Positions 1 to 11,469 of a stretch of DNA of 64,000 nucleotides are shown piece by piece. The notes beneath the pieces were generated by a model, which was not told where the DNA came from, searched no databases, and was given only the letters and a program-made list of their open reading frames with translations. Each line of letters begins with the position of its first letter. Position 1 is the first letter of the stretch. This stretch comes from Hygrophila difformis (taxonomy: Eukaryota > Streptophyta > Magnoliopsida > Lamiales > Acanthaceae): contig JAOANR010000008.1 in assembly GCA_030278955.1 (NCBI GenBank), positions 39,750,148-39,814,147 of the forward strand. Direction: 5' to 3'. The translations under genes were made by a program, and so were the position numbers.

Positions 1-296
1 TTCCCCTGCTTAAATAATTAGTACCAGTGCATGGAAACAGAAGAGCAAAATAGAGGATAGGTTGGGGTCAAGGCTCGAGAAGGGAATCAGATTGGACGGC
101 TGAAAGGGAGTAGGAACCATCTATGAAAGAATCACAATAATATACAGCGCTAGATGCAAATAATGCCCACTACACAGAGATCCATACCATTCTACAAAAA
201 GGGTGAGAAACACGAATAATCCCAAACTCACATAACTAACTTACTTGATGCACTTTTGGTCAACCCCTTGACAGGAACACTATCAGTATACTTGCG
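1..296. other. Intergenic, no gene seen
   Basis: AT-rich single-copy-looking sequence left of the hAT insertion. No convincing ORF, RNA gene or repeat was seen. The sequence resumes after the hAT element at 2476. Confidence 0.5.
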
Positions 297-317
297 TATC
301 CGCCTAGGGGTGATATC

Positions 318-468
318 GAGTCGAGTCGAGCCCGAGTAGTTAACTACTTGAGCTTGACTTGACGGGAAATATCACTACTCGAGCTCGAGCTCGAGCTCGA
401 GTCGAGTAGTGATTCTCGAGCTCGAGCTCGAGTATCATCGAGTTCGAGCTCGAGCTCGAGTAGCTTGA
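318..468. repeat. Left subterminal CTCGAG array of the hAT element
   Basis: Dense runs of CGAGCTCGAG and GAGTCGAG with short AT interruptions. It is largely self-complementary and forms the left arm of the hAT element. It probably acts as clustered transposase-binding sites, as subterminal repeats do in hAT elements (inference). Confidence 0.8.
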
Positions 469-575
469 TTTTTTTTTTTTTCATTTTTGTGTGTTGATTC
501 TAAATTTTGGAACTATGACATAAAAATATGATTCAATTTGATATATAAATATTTGACTAGTTATTGTAAAATTTA

Positions 576-760
576 CACTACAAGAATATTTCAGTATAAC
601 GACAAGAATTTGCGACAAAAAACCATTCATTAGCTAGTTAGCAACCGAATTTGCGACGAAATCATTTAGTAGCTAGTTAGCGACTGCATTTGCGACCAAA
701 ATCATTCAGTAGCTAATTAGCGATCGAATTGATTTGGTCGCAAAACATCTTTCATTTTTT
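576..760. mobile_element. CACTA-type transposon terminus (fragment)
   Basis: It begins with CACTACAAGAA, the classical CACTA (En/Spm) inverted-repeat end. About three diverged 44-46 bp subterminal repeats follow, each containing TTTGCGACNAAA and TAGCTANTTAGCGA (about 608-745). No matching TTCTTGTAGTG end was found in the window, so this is a solo end nested in the hAT element. Confidence 0.6.
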
Positions 761-859
761 ATTTTTTTTTCATTTGGCACTCTATAAGATACATTTCTTA
801 AATATTACAATACATTTAAATACAAGTTTATCATATTTAAAAGTAACTTCAATACTTTT

Positions 860-1560
860 GTAAGGCACTTTATTACAGTCAAGTATTAAAGCGTGTCTTA
901 GGGTTGCCGTTGCTCCGGGTTCATCTCACAACATCACTACTACATTAAGAGTGGGCATGTATTAGCCGAATAACATTTATTAGTACTTAAATGTATCAAA
1001 TAAGTGAATTTGTTGAATTAGTTAGTGAATTGGATATGAATAATATTCGGGTACCACTTCACAATACCAACAATTGAGTTAGGTTTTTGTGTAACCACAT
1101 ATCTCTTATGTTGGTTAATGGTTTTATCCATCGGTGTGCTTTTTTCGATGTTTTCGGGTTAACATTGTATCCCCAGTTAAATTGAAATCTCGCAAGCTTA
1201 AATACGTATAAGGCTCGGGTTGGATGCATTTGACCTCAATTACAGTATATGACAATACGTATTCATCATATATTCAGTGTATTAATTTGATTCTATAGTG
1301 CAGATTTCAATATATTTGTCAAATGTAATAGTAAATGTTAGTAGAAATGTGTCACATTTATGAGTAACTCCAATATTTGTGTAAGACATTTAATTACATT
1401 AAAATATTAAAGCGTATGCGATATTAGCGTGGGGTTGTCCTTGCTCCAGGCTCATCTCACAATATCACTACTCCATCTAGAGTGTGTATTCTTAGCCGAA
1501 TATGATCTATTAGTGCTCAAATGTGCAACATGAGTGAATTTGGTGAATTCGTTATCCAAT
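860..1560 (+). repeat. Diverged direct duplication inside the hAT element
   Basis: The segment near 860-1020 recurs near 1380-1555. Shared landmarks are TATTAAAGCGT, TTGCTCC, CATCTCACAA, TCACTACT, TTAGCCGAAT and AGTGAATTTG. The spacing is about 510-520 bp. Divergence is high, so the duplication is old. Confidence 0.6.
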
Positions 1561-2252
1561 TCTGTAATTCACAAGTTCCAACATGAGATACAATGTTATT
1601 TATTTATTGAAATTTATAATATGTTATTTAATTGATATTTTTATTTTATTCTTATATGTAATACTTTATGTTATTTTTTTACGTATACCGAGTATCAATT
1701 TATGTTATAATATCATATTTTAACATCATTTATATTATTTATTTTTATCTAATTATTGAATTTATTTATTTAATTGATTTTATGTTTATTTTTTCATTTA
1801 ATTGAATTTTATATAGTTTTTTCTTCTATTTTGTTATCTTAATTTAAATGTATAAATGTATTAGTTTTGTAAAAGTAACTTTCTTTTCCTTTTTTATTTA
1901 TTTTTTATTTTCCTATTATTTAATTGAATTTAGTTTATTTTCTATAAGATATTTCAATATTTAAATTATCTTTTAAGTTTTTAAATAAATTTATTATATT
2001 AAGAACTTATTTTATTTTAAATTTACTTTATAATTTTATGACTATAATGATATTAGTAATCTATTTTAATTTAATTCATTTTATTTTTTCTGTTACTTTT
2101 ATATTTAAATAATTATTTTAATTAATTATATTTTATTTATAATTTAAACATGAATTTATGAATGGATCAAAATTAAAGTGGACAATAAATAAAAGTAGGA
2201 GTATTAAAAATATAAAATATATGAAAAATTTAAAATTTCAAAAAAAAAAAAC

Positions 2253-2460
2253 GAGTCGAGTACTCGACTCGACTCGGTACTCGACTCGATACTCGTCGAG
2301 TACTCGATACTCGACGAGTATCGTAACCTTGTACTCGAGCTCGAGCTCGATACTCGATTAAATACTCGACTACTCGACTCGACTCGAATTTTTCGAGTAC
2401 GAGTCGAGTTTTTTTCGAGCCGAGTCCCGAGTCGAGTTCGAGTAGCTCTACTCGTTAATC
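2253..2460. repeat. Right subterminal TCGAG/CTCGAG array of the hAT element
   Basis: Array of ACTCGACTCG, GAGTACTCGA and CTCGAGCTCGAG motifs that mirrors the left arm. The ORF readable through it at 2158-2361 is low-complexity (serine/arginine/tyrosine repeats) and is not a gene. Confidence 0.8.
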
Positions 2461-2475
2461 ACCCCTATATCCGCC

Positions 2476-3024
2476 TGGTCTATCATCAATAATTCCTCTT
2501 TTTTCAACTCTTTTCTCTTAATTACTTTTTCTTCTTTTCTTTTTTTCTTTATTTATTTATTTTTTTATATATATTTTTTCTCCTTTTTTTTTTCAGACCG
2601 CCTTCCACCATGCCAAAAAGTTCAGACAACATCTATTTACTACATTCCATTCTAAATCACCATCATAGACGCCACCCAATCTCAAGCTGAAGTAATTCCG
2701 TCCTCACACTTAAGACAACATGGCATCTCCCCATGGACTAAATAAAAATGCTCAGGCAAGAAGAGGCAAATGAAGTGAGGGATGAAAAGTGAATTATAGA
2801 GGATTATGGGACAACAGTAACTATAGGCAGGAATCAAGGCAGGGGTATGATATGGAAGGGATGGTTTAGAAGGGGTGGTTTAGAAAGGATGTTAGCAAGG
2901 ACAAGGCAGGGATATTGGCCTAAGGGAAATCTCAAAAAGTGAAATTAATTCTATACTCAAATAATCCCTTCGATGTTAGATTTATGGGATTGTATTCTCA
3001 ATTTCACAAAAAGGAAATGTTTAA
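2476..3024. other. Intergenic, pyrimidine-rich then unclassified
   Basis: A pyrimidine-rich tract (about 2500-2600) is followed by mixed-composition sequence with no ORF of note. Nothing recognised. Confidence 0.4.
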
Positions 3025-4689
3025 TCTATATAATAAATCCTGAATACTTTTTGGCATGTGCAGACTGTATTGTCCTTATTAAATATAACTGATTCATTTT
3101 AATTTTTAGGGCTTTATCAGTAATTATATCATCATTTTATAATCAATGGCTACAATTAATCCACATCATCGCTGATTAATCGCTGACTAATTCCAACTCA
3201 CCTTCCACGTCATCAATATCTATATTTAGAAAATAAATCTAACTATTAATATAATAAAATCTTGAGAAAATCTCCATATATATTTTAAAAAGATATAAAA
3301 AATTTATTACACTTAAAATATATAAATTGATTAAAACTATATAATATAAATTATTCGTTTGTATATATATTTTAATAAATATTATTATAATATTGTTAAA
3401 TAAATTTAATTTAGGTTAAATTTATGTCTACAAGTATAATCCTATATCAACATAAGAAATATAATAACCGTATTTTTAAATAAAAAATACTTCATTAAAG
3501 ATATATATTGAATAATCAAACTAAAGAAATTTAGTGAACTATAAAAATTTAATGAAATTTTAATGGAAAATGTAAGTATGTGTTTTTAAATTATAGTGAA
3601 TATACTTATCATTTTAAATATTAAGAAATATAAAACTATATAATATAAATTATTTGATTGTATATATTATAATATTTAATAAAGATTGACATATTATAAT
3701 ATTATTAAATAACTTTAAATAATTTTAAAATATGTAACTAATTAAAATATAATCTTATATAAATATAAGGAATTTAACAATTAAGATCATAGATTTCAAA
3801 CATTATTAATTAATGATAATATATTTTTAATATAAATATTTCATTTAAATATATATGAAATAATTAAATTTATAAATTTTAATCAATTATAAAAAATTTA
3901 ATCAAATTTTTGTTGAATTTTTTATATCAGGTCTAATTTTGAAACTGTCTCATAAATATAAGTTTGATAAACAAAATAATATAAAGAAAAATTAAGTATT
4001 ATAACAAACATTTAATGTTATTAGTATTTTAATATATTTAATTATCTATAAATACCTAAATATATAAATTCTAAATATTTTTTAGTTTGTACAGATTCTA
4101 TTATTTTTTTAACGTCAATTCATTATTTCTAAAAAAATTTGAAAACTTTATTTATGGTGTAATTAGTTCATTGATTCTAAAAAATTGATTCATCACCTAA
4201 AAAAATTCATATCATTCTAAACAAATTCTACATCATTTTTTTAAGAAAAAATAAAGAAAATGAAAAAAGTAACACATCATAGTTTAATTATTAAACATAA
4301 TATCCTTCATTGTTAACTATTTCGATATAAAATAAAAATGTATATGAAAGTCAGAGTAAATTGTTATACAAATTTTTATAAATAATTTGTACTCTAAAAG
4401 GATATACGAAGTATTTTAGTGTAAAATATACGTAGAGATTTGTGGTAGTTTCGAAGTAATTCGAATTTTGAATTGTGAAAGGTTATCTTTTTTCCAATTG
4501 TTCTTATAATTTTAAATATGAAAGCGAAACTATATATTTAATTTTTCAGTGATGGAAAAAATATTTGATATTATATCCACCTATTTTGGGGTTTGAATTT
4601 CTTTCCATGCTCATATTATCTCCTTTCTTTCCCTCAATTTTTTGCTCCATACATTTCCACTACTATTTAAGCAAAAGACTTTGAACCTT

Positions 4690-4960
4690 ATGTGATAACT
4701 CAAAAAAAGTTATCTTCTAATTTTATAATCTTCATATAACTTCAACATCCGTGCACAGGGGGCGAAAAAACGTAATTTCAAGGGTTATACAGTAATTATG
4801 CCTTAGGTTTCCACGTAGGCGCTGATTAATCATACAAAAACGTACAGTCATCCAAAATAATTACACGTCTGTATGCCACGGGATTAATCTTTTAAATATT
4901 CTATATTTAGATAATAGATTTATTTGTTAGTACAAAAAAATCTTGAGAAAATCTTTCCAT
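4690..4960 (+). repeat. Second Helitron-like 5' segment
   Basis: Diverged repeat of 3040-3290. It shares a purine-rich start with GTGCA, then CAGTAATTAT, CGCTGATTAATC, a TTTAGATAATAGATTTA-like stretch and ATCTTGAGAAAATCT. The order and spacing are similar, so this is either a nested second copy or an internal duplication. Confidence 0.4.
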
Positions 4961-5167
4961 ATATACTTTTTAATAAAAATATAAATTGAAAATAAATTAT
5001 AATATATTTGATATTTATGACATATTTAGTTAAAGCAATACATTATAAATTATTTAACTGAATAAGTAATATTTTTAAATATATATTATATTATTTATAT
5101 TAAAATTCAAGACTAAAATATTAACCTAAATCAATATAATAAAATAAAAAAATGTATAGTTTAGGCT

Positions 5168-5212
5168 TACACACACATTTGACGACACATAGGTGTCAAT
5201 ATTTACCAAAAA
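5168..5212 (+). repeat. SINE 3'-end fragment
   Basis: It contains CACACA, GACGACACATAGGTGTCAAT and TTTACCAAAA. These match the 3' end of the Au-like SINE at 36841-37017. The tRNA-like head is missing. Confidence 0.5.
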
Positions 5213-5679
5213 ATATAATAAAATAAAAAATTAATAATAATCATCTTTTAGGTAATTTATCAAAATATATATAATTAATAAGAAATTATAATTCGTTATA
5301 AAAATTTAATCAAAATTTAATCCTTATTTTTTGTATAAGGTTTAATTTTTAAATATATTTTTATCATAAAAATAATTTTAGTAAAAGAAAATAATATAAT
5401 GAAAAAATAATTATTGAAAAATAATTTTTTTTTCTTCTTATGAACGTAATCCTTTTGCATTTTTTAGTTTCAGAAAAAGGTCAAAAAATTTATTAGTCGA
5501 TTTTACGATAACATTTGCTGATATATTGTCAAGAGAAATAAATAAAAACCTGAAGTGTTAATTATATGACTATAGAACAGAGCCCTTCTGTGCATCGAAA
5601 CGTGCATAGCATTAAAAACATGCATAATATTTTTAATGATGTACGAAAAATGTATTCATATTCACTTATATATTATTAC
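5213..5679. other. AT-rich Helitron interior, no gene
   Basis: AT-rich sequence up to the insertion site of element A. No coding signal is seen. Confidence 0.4.
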
Positions 5680-5684
5680 TAAGG

Positions 5685-8306
5685 TGTAACACCCCGGTTT
5701 TTGGTTACCCAGGTCGGGATGTCACCGCCACATCTCCCTAGTAAGACACAGTTTCTCCGAGCTTACTAAAGAGATGCAAGGCTAGGTATTGCAGTATTTA
5801 AAACATTTAAAGCATTCAAAATAGCCCATACAATATAATTCGAAAATAATAATAGCATAGCGCAGCGGAAATATTTAGTTTAGTACAATATCGCAGCGGA
5901 AAATATAAAAGGGCCGACATGGCCAAAACACGGGTTAAACAGGCCCGTTCATAATATAGTCTAAGTACGAAATTTAAAAGCAAAATGTGTTCCCCAAAAT
6001 CCCATGCATGAATCGTGCTCACACATTCTCATTCCACATATTCTGTAAGGAAAGGAATAAAAATGGTTTTGGTCAGCAAAATTGCTGAGTAAGTTAACAC
6101 ATGCATGATCGTAGGGTTTAAAAGCCATTAATTTAATAATTTAACAAAAGCATGATAATAACATAATATTTAATTTCATCTAAGCAATACCCAATAGCAT
6201 AATTTATCTCAGGGCTCTATTTAATAACACATATCACATGGTTTAATCATAAAAGCCATAATTTAAATAAAGCATTTAAATAATTTAATTGGACAACAAC
6301 ATAATTTAATCTAATTTAATTTAGTTTAGAATCCCAATTACATCCCCGATTTGGTATTTCAAAGTTTCACGATAGCATCGCGATGTCAACAAGTTTAGCC
6401 GGTAGCCCGGCGGCCGCAACCGTATCAGCCATACCCAGTACCACTCCGGAGCCTCGGGAAACCCATACGGATATTCACGAGAGTGTAGGATCTATATTTC
6501 GCCGTTTAGGCAATCCATATCTCAAGTTTAGCGCGCGGGGTCACCATCGTCCATTACGGCACGAAGTGAATCGTTAGGGGGCACCCTGCAGAGCACTCAC
6601 CCCTAATTTTAATTTATCAAGTTTGTAAGGGGATTTAATTTTTTAAAATCTGACTTCAATTGTATTTATTTAGAAATAATATCTCAACTCGTTTCAACCC
6701 TAAAGGTTAATTCCATGTTTCAACAAGATTTCAAGATTTCGTTTCGGTAAATCACAGTTTACTCTAAAATTCGTCTAAAATCAGATTTAATTCCAAAAAT
6801 TCCAAAATTTCATATCTGACTCGGAAACATCAAGATCTACAACTTTCGTGTTTTAACTTTTTCGATCCGAGATACCTAAGCAGGTCAAAATCACCAATTT
6901 TCGCATAAGAACAAATCTGTCCGAGTTTAATGTGTCACAGTTTAAAGATTTCGAATTCTACCATAGCAATTCAACACCAAATTTAATGAAATTTGACAGA
7001 GAACATCTTAAGCCAATTATCTACAACTTTCATGTTCGGCCAAAGATCTAAAACAGCCTAGATCCTATGTCAAAAACGTGATCAAGATCATTCCTACGTT
7101 CTGTCCAAGATTTCAAGATCTAGATTCCAACAGCTCGGTTTCGTTGGATTTTCACATATCAAATCAACTCCAAAAATTCTCAAAACTTTACAGTAGCTAG
7201 ATCTAAGTTTTAGGAATGTTTTTCGTGTTTTAAGTTTTTCCGTTTGAGTTCGTTTTAAGGTTCGGAACAATTCATCAAATCTGTTGCGCCGATAGAAAGT
7301 TTGGATGGACAGATTTACGGTTTCTTGTTAATCTTTTAGTTTTGAATGTTTTAATTCATCCCAAAACCATATAAGAGTTAACTTACAGTGTTTATGAACG
7401 TCGGGGATGTCTAATTCGGAGGCGTGGCTTCCAGATCACCGTTTCTCCTCTCCGTTCGTCGGGTTCTACGATCTAGATTCAATACGGGGTGTAGAAAGAA
7501 AAGAATCGAAGTTAGAATCCGTTTTCGGATTGAAACGTGAAGAGATTTATCGGACTAGAGCTTACCACAACGTTTGGAGATCCTTGGATTTTCGTCCAAA
7601 GCTGCTGCCTCCGTTTGGTGCTTTCCGTCGACTCCGAATTTAGGGTTTCGAACGTATAGAAGGTTGTAGGGTTTTGTAAACTTGTTTGGGGCTCCCAAGG
7701 GGCTTATTTATAGATTTCTCAATCCCTAGGGCGTCCAACATCTGACCTAAAGGTCTTTGGTCGAGAGATGTTCAACCGAAAGTCGAAAAATCCGCGTTCG
7801 GGCGAGAGATTCACGCAACGGGCGAATCTGTCAAGTGGCGCGGTCGTGGCGCGCTAATCCCCCTTCACCGCGCGGCCACCGCGCGGCCACCGCGCGACTC
7901 TCGCCTGGACTTCGGTCCGGGCGGGTCGTGCGATCCGTCATGCTTTTCCGCCTCTCTTTCGGGTTTCTATCCCTCTATGCTCCCGAATTCCGATTTCCGG
8001 GGTATCTTCGGGTTTCTACTTTCTCTCTAAATTTTTTCTCAGTCTAATTGGATGTTTTGGACTCGAATCCTCGAGTTCATTAGTGTCGGGTTTTGGTGTA
8101 CCATTTATTTACCTTTAATCCATCCTTTTATTTAATTAAATTCCTTTAATTCCTTTTTAAGTAAAAATCTCATTTCTCATTTCCTTATCTTTATTTACTT
8201 CTTTTATTTGCTGGATTTATTTATTTATTTATGGTATTTATTTTATCTATTATCTATTTATTTAATTATTGTTTTATTTTATGATGGAAAATTCTCGGGT
8301 ATTACA
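5685..8306 (-). repeat. 3' LTR of element A (complete)
   Basis: 2622 bp, starting TGTAACACC and ending GGGTATTACA on the plus strand. It matches 14250-15590 plus 26458-27728 almost throughout. Differences include GCGCAGCGG against GCGCATCGG and an extra GCGGCCACCGC-type unit near 7875-7890. Short ORFs inside it are not genes: they recur at the same place in every LTR copy and decay in element C. Confidence 0.93.
7703..7713 (-). promoter_or_regulatory. TATA box of the element A LTR
   Basis: Minus-strand CTATAAATAAG. It is followed downstream by AACCCTA-rich sequence typical of a plant 5' leader. Copies lie at 27137-27147 in the other A LTR and 63288-63298 in element C. Confidence 0.65.
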
Positions 8307-8344
8307 GTCTACCCTCCTTAAGACAACTTCGTCCTCGAAGTTGT
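8307..8344 (-). promoter_or_regulatory. Polypurine tract with upstream hairpin, element A
   Basis: The minus strand reads AAGGAGGGTAGAC (8319-8307) directly against the LTR start TGTAATACC; this is the plus-strand primer. Just upstream is a perfect 9-bp hairpin, ACAACTTCG / CGAAGTTGT with loop AGGA on the minus strand (8323-8344). The hairpin is conserved in elements B and C. Confidence 0.75.
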
Positions 8345-8501
8345 GTTTCGGCTTTTCTCGTGCTAAGGTCTTGTGTTTGTTTTATTGTTTGTGACTGAAC
8401 TTAGAATTAAAACTTCTAAGCTGCCTACGTACCCGGTAAAGGGATCAAGCCATAACGTAGTTCAAAAGTTTACAAAAATGCACGAAAAATAGGTGATATG
8501 A

Positions 8502-8543
8502 CATCCTCTCCCCCTTAAGGTTGCAGTTATGTCCCCATAACTG
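8502..8543 (-). other. Second (internal) hairpin plus purine tract, element A
   Basis: At the end of pol lies the hairpin CAGTTATG / CATAACTG with a 4-nt loop (8524-8543). It is followed on the minus strand by AAGGGGGAGAGGATG (about 8516-8502). The arrangement mirrors the real purine tract nearer the LTR and is shared with element B, so it may be a vestigial LTR junction. Confidence 0.6.
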
Positions 8544-11448
8544 TGTCGGTATCGGTTTGGAACAATGTCGGGTATCGTTCTCTCATGTCGGATTCTACTT
8601 CCCAAGTTGCCGTCTCACTTTCGTGGTTTGACCAAAGAACCTTGATCATTTTGACGGTTTTGTTCCTCGTTACTCGTTCCTTAGTATCGAGAATACGCAC
8701 TGGGACTTCTTCGTAAGTCAAATCTTCATCGAGCTCAATTATCTCCGGTTGAAGTACATGTGTCGGGTCCGGCACATACTTCTTTAGTTGCGAGACATGG
8801 AAGACATTATGAACTCTATCTAAGTGTGGCGGTAAAGCCAATCGGTAGGCTAGAGTTCCGACTCGTTCTAGGATTTCGTAAGGTCCTATGTATCGAGGAC
8901 TTAACTTCCCTCGTTTGCCAAAGCGCATCACCCCCTTCATGGGTGATATCTTTAGCATGACCCTATCTCCCACTTGAAATTCTAGGTCTCGTCGTCTCAC
9001 GTTGGCATAACTCTTTTGACGGTCTTGTGCGGCTTTCATCTTCCCTTGAATCACTTTGATTTGTTGAGCCATGTCTTCGATAAGTTGTGGTCCCACTACC
9101 ACGGACTTATCGTTTTCTTCCCAGCTCAATGGGCTTCGGCACTTTCGTCCATACAACGCCTCGAAAGGTGCCATGCCGATACTAGCATGGTAGCTATTAT
9201 TATAGGAAAACTCAATCAAGGGTAAATGAGATTCCCAATTCCCTTTGAATTCCAACACACATGCTCTCAGCATGTCTTCTAGTGTTTGGATTGTTCTCTC
9301 GGTTTGTCCATCCGTCATCGGGTGGAATGCGGTGCTCATTTTGATTTGAGTACCGAGAGCTTTTTGTAACTCCGTCCAGAAATGAGAGACAAATCTACTG
9401 TCTCTATCGGAAATGATATCATGTGGTACTCCATGCCGTCGTACCACGTTATCAATGTAGGCTCGGGCCAATTGGTCCATAGTCCACTTGTCTTTCATTG
9501 GGATAAATATGGCTGTCTTCGTTAGCCTATCCACGATCACCCAAATCTTGTTCATGCCTTTAGGTGATCGGGGTAATCCCGAGACAAAGTCCATTGAGAT
9601 GCTATCCCACTTCCAACTTGGAATCTCTAGTGGTTGCATCAATCCTAAGGGTTTATGTCGCACTGCCTTAACCTTTTGGCAGGTGAGACATCTCGCCACG
9701 AAGTTCGCGACTTCCTTCTTCATTCCCGACCACCAATAGATCTTCTTCAGATCTTTGTATAGCTTGTCACCTCCGGGATGTACGGAATATGGCGTGTTGT
9801 GCCCTTCCTCCATCAACCTTTGCTTCAACTCGGCACATTTAAAGGGTACGCACCATCTCCCTTTAAAACGGATGCTTCCATCCTCGTAGACAGCAAATCC
9901 TATTGCCTTTCCTTCGGCAATATACCCTTTTATCTTTTCGAGTTTCGGGTCGCCCGGTTGAGCGAGTCGAATCTCGTCTAATATTGGAGTTTCTACGACC
10001 ATGGCATTGACCGTTTCTCTCACTGTGCCAGGATGCACAAGTTCTAACTCCAATCTAGCCAACTCCATGTACAATGCCGGCAGAATTACCAACGAGTTTG
10101 TCACGTGTTGGGTTTTCCGACTTAGGGCATCGGCTACCACATTCGCCTTCCCCTCGTGGTATGCTATCTCTAAATCGTAGTCTTTAATAAGTTCCAACCA
10201 CCTTCGCTGTCTCAAATTCAACTCCTTCTGAGTGAATATATATTTCAAGCTCTTGTGGTCGGTGAACATTCGACACTTCCGCCCATAAAGATAATGTCTC
10301 CATATCTTTAGAGCGAATACGACCGCTGCCAACTCCAGGTCATGTGTCGGATAATTTTCCTCGTGAGGTTTTAGTTGGCGTGATGCATAGGCTACGACTC
10401 TCGAGTCTTGCATCAAGACACAACCTAAACCTTCCTTCGAAGCATCGCTATATACTTCGAAGTCACCATTCTCTGATGGTAGTGTTAATACGGGTGTGGT
10501 TGTGAGTCGTTTCTTCAGCTCTTGAAACGCCATCTCACAAGCTTCGGTCCACTTGTATTTTGCTCCTTTCTTCAGTAGCTGGGTCAAAGGACGTGCAATC
10601 CTTGAAAAGTCCTTCACAAATCGTCTATAATATCCGGCTAATCCAAGGAAACTCCTTATTTCCGTTGGACTCTTCGGAGTTGCCCATTCAGTTACGGCAG
10701 AGACTTTTGCCGGATCCACTGATACTCCATCAGCGGATACTATGTGTCCGAGAAATGCCACTTCTTTCAGCCAGAAGTCACATTTTGACAGCTTGCCGTA
10801 TAGCTGATTTCTTCGCAAGATTTCCAACACTTGATGTAAGTGTTTTGCATGCTCCTCCTCGCTCTTCGAGTAGATCAGGACGTCGTCGATGAACACTACG
10901 ACGCACTGATCTAACAATTCTCGGAACACGTTGTTCATGAGATTCATGAACATGGCCGGAGCATTTGTTAACCCGAAGGATAACACTGTGAACTCGTAAT
11001 GGCCATATCGTGTTCGAAACGCCATCTTTGGAATGTCCTTCTCGGCGATCCTCAGTTGATGATACCCAGATCGCAAATTGATCTTCGAGAATACTGAAGC
11101 TCCCTTCAGTTGATCAAACAGATCCTCTATTCTCGGTAGGGGGTATTTATTCTTAATGGTCACTTGGTTTAGTCCTCGGTAATCTATGCAAAGACGTAGT
11201 CCTCCGTCTTTCTTCTTGACAAATAAAACCAGTGCTCCCCAAGGGGATGTACTCGGTCTTATGTAACCTTTTCCCAATAGCTCCTCGAGTTGTTCCTTTA
11301 ACTCCTTCATTTCCAGTGGTGCCATCCGGTACGGAGCCTTCGAGACAGGCTCTGTCCCCGGAATGAGATCTATAGTGAATTCAAGATCTCTCTCAGGTGG
11401 CATGCCCGGAACGTCTTCAGGGAATACGTTCGGGTATTCTCTTACCAC
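8527..11448 (-). CDS. Element A pol: RT-RNase H-integrase-chromodomain
   Basis: Retrotransposon polyprotein that makes and integrates the DNA copy. Order: RT ([10 protein letters not shown], catalytic FIDD), RNase H (VYSDASKEG), integrase zinc-binding domain ([11 protein letters not shown]... CLTCQK), integrase core ([23 protein letters not shown] for the D, D and E), and a C-terminal chromodomain ([10 protein letters not shown]... VLWSNH... ATWEVESD) that in this lineage targets heterochromatin. RT motif A reads [12 protein letters not shown], with Asn where element B has catalytic Asp (codon 11077-11079). The reading frame is open upstream into gag-protease except for a TAA at 11470-11472, so this segment is the downstream part of one original gag-pol frame. 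The open frame starts at a GTG and has no natural start here. It is non-functional as it stands. Confidence 0.9.
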   Translation of the reverse strand: MVREYPNVFPEDVPGMPPERDLEFTIDLIPGTEPVSKAPYRMAPLEMKELKEQLEELLGKGYIRPSTSPWGALVLFVKKKDGGLRLCIDYRGLNQVTIKNKYPLPRIEDLFDQLKGASVFSKINLRSGYHQLRIAEKDIPKMAFRTRYGHYEFTVLSFGLTNAPAMFMNLMNNVFRELLDQCVVVFIDDVLIYSKSEEEHAKHLHQVLEILRRNQLYGKLSKCDFWLKEVAFLGHIVSADGVSVDPAKVSAVTEWATPKSPTEIRSFLGLAGYYRRFVKDFSRIARPLTQLLKKGAKYKWTEACEMAFQELKKRLTTTPVLTLPSENGDFEVYSDASKEGLGCVLMQDSRVVAYASRQLKPHEENYPTHDLELAAVVFALKIWRHYLYGRKCRMFTDHKSLKYIFTQKELNLRQRRWLELIKDYDLEIAYHEGKANVVADALSRKTQHVTNSLVILPALYMELARLELELVHPGTVRETVNAMVVETPILDEIRLAQPGDPKLEKIKGYIAEGKAIGFAVYEDGSIRFKGRWCVPFKCAELKQRLMEEGHNTPYSVHPGGDKLYKDLKKIYWWSGMKKEVANFVARCLTCQKVKAVRHKPLGLMQPLEIPSWKWDSISMDFVSGLPRSPKGMNKIWVIVDRLTKTAIFIPMKDKWTMDQLARAYIDNVVRRHGVPHDIISDRDSRFVSHFWTELQKALGTQIKMSTAFHPMTDGQTERTIQTLEDMLRACVLEFKGNWESHLPLIEFSYNNSYHASIGMAPFEALYGRKCRSPLSWEENDKSVVVGPQLIEDMAQQIKVIQGKMKAAQDRQKSYANVRRRDLEFQVGDRVMLKISPMKGVMRFGKRGKLSPRYIGPYEILERVGTLAYRLALPPHLDRVHNVFHVSQLKKYVPDPTHVLQPEIIELDEDLTYEEVPVRILDTKERVTRNKTVKMIKVLWSNHESETATWEVESDMRERYPTLFQTDTDTVMGT

Positions 11449-11469
11449 TGGTATGCTATCAACCTTGTT

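Larger units (their letters stand above)
305..2467. mobile_element. Non-autonomous hAT-type DNA transposon
   Basis: The ends are the short inverted repeat TAGGGGTGAT and ATCACCCCTA. They are flanked by a perfect 8-bp duplication TATCCGCC at 297-304 and 2468-2475. An 8-bp duplication with a TAGGGGTG-like end is characteristic of the hAT superfamily. Just inside each end lie long CTCGAG/TCGAG arrays in opposite orientation. The 2163-bp body is AT-rich, contains no transposase-like ORF, and carries a CACTA-like terminus and a diverged internal duplication. It must therefore depend on a transposase supplied elsewhere. Superfamily and boundaries are strongly supported; the family is not named. Confidence 0.85.

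Noticed and set aside
2158..2361. Serine/tyrosine-rich ORF in the hAT right arm
   Set aside because: Translation of a simple TCGAG repeat.
5580..5610. Possible Helitron-like hairpin TGCATCGAAACGTGCA
   Set aside because: Stem is imperfect and no CTRR end follows.
6383..6577. 64-residue ORF repeated in the LTRs (also 14950-15144 and, altered, near 61948)
   Set aside because: Antisense to the element inside the LTR. It is repeated only because the LTR is repeated, and it is frame-disrupted in element C. No protein-like conservation pattern.
7407..7643. 78-residue ORF in the LTRs (also 26841-27077)
   Set aside because: Lies in U3/leader sequence, antisense, not preserved in element C.
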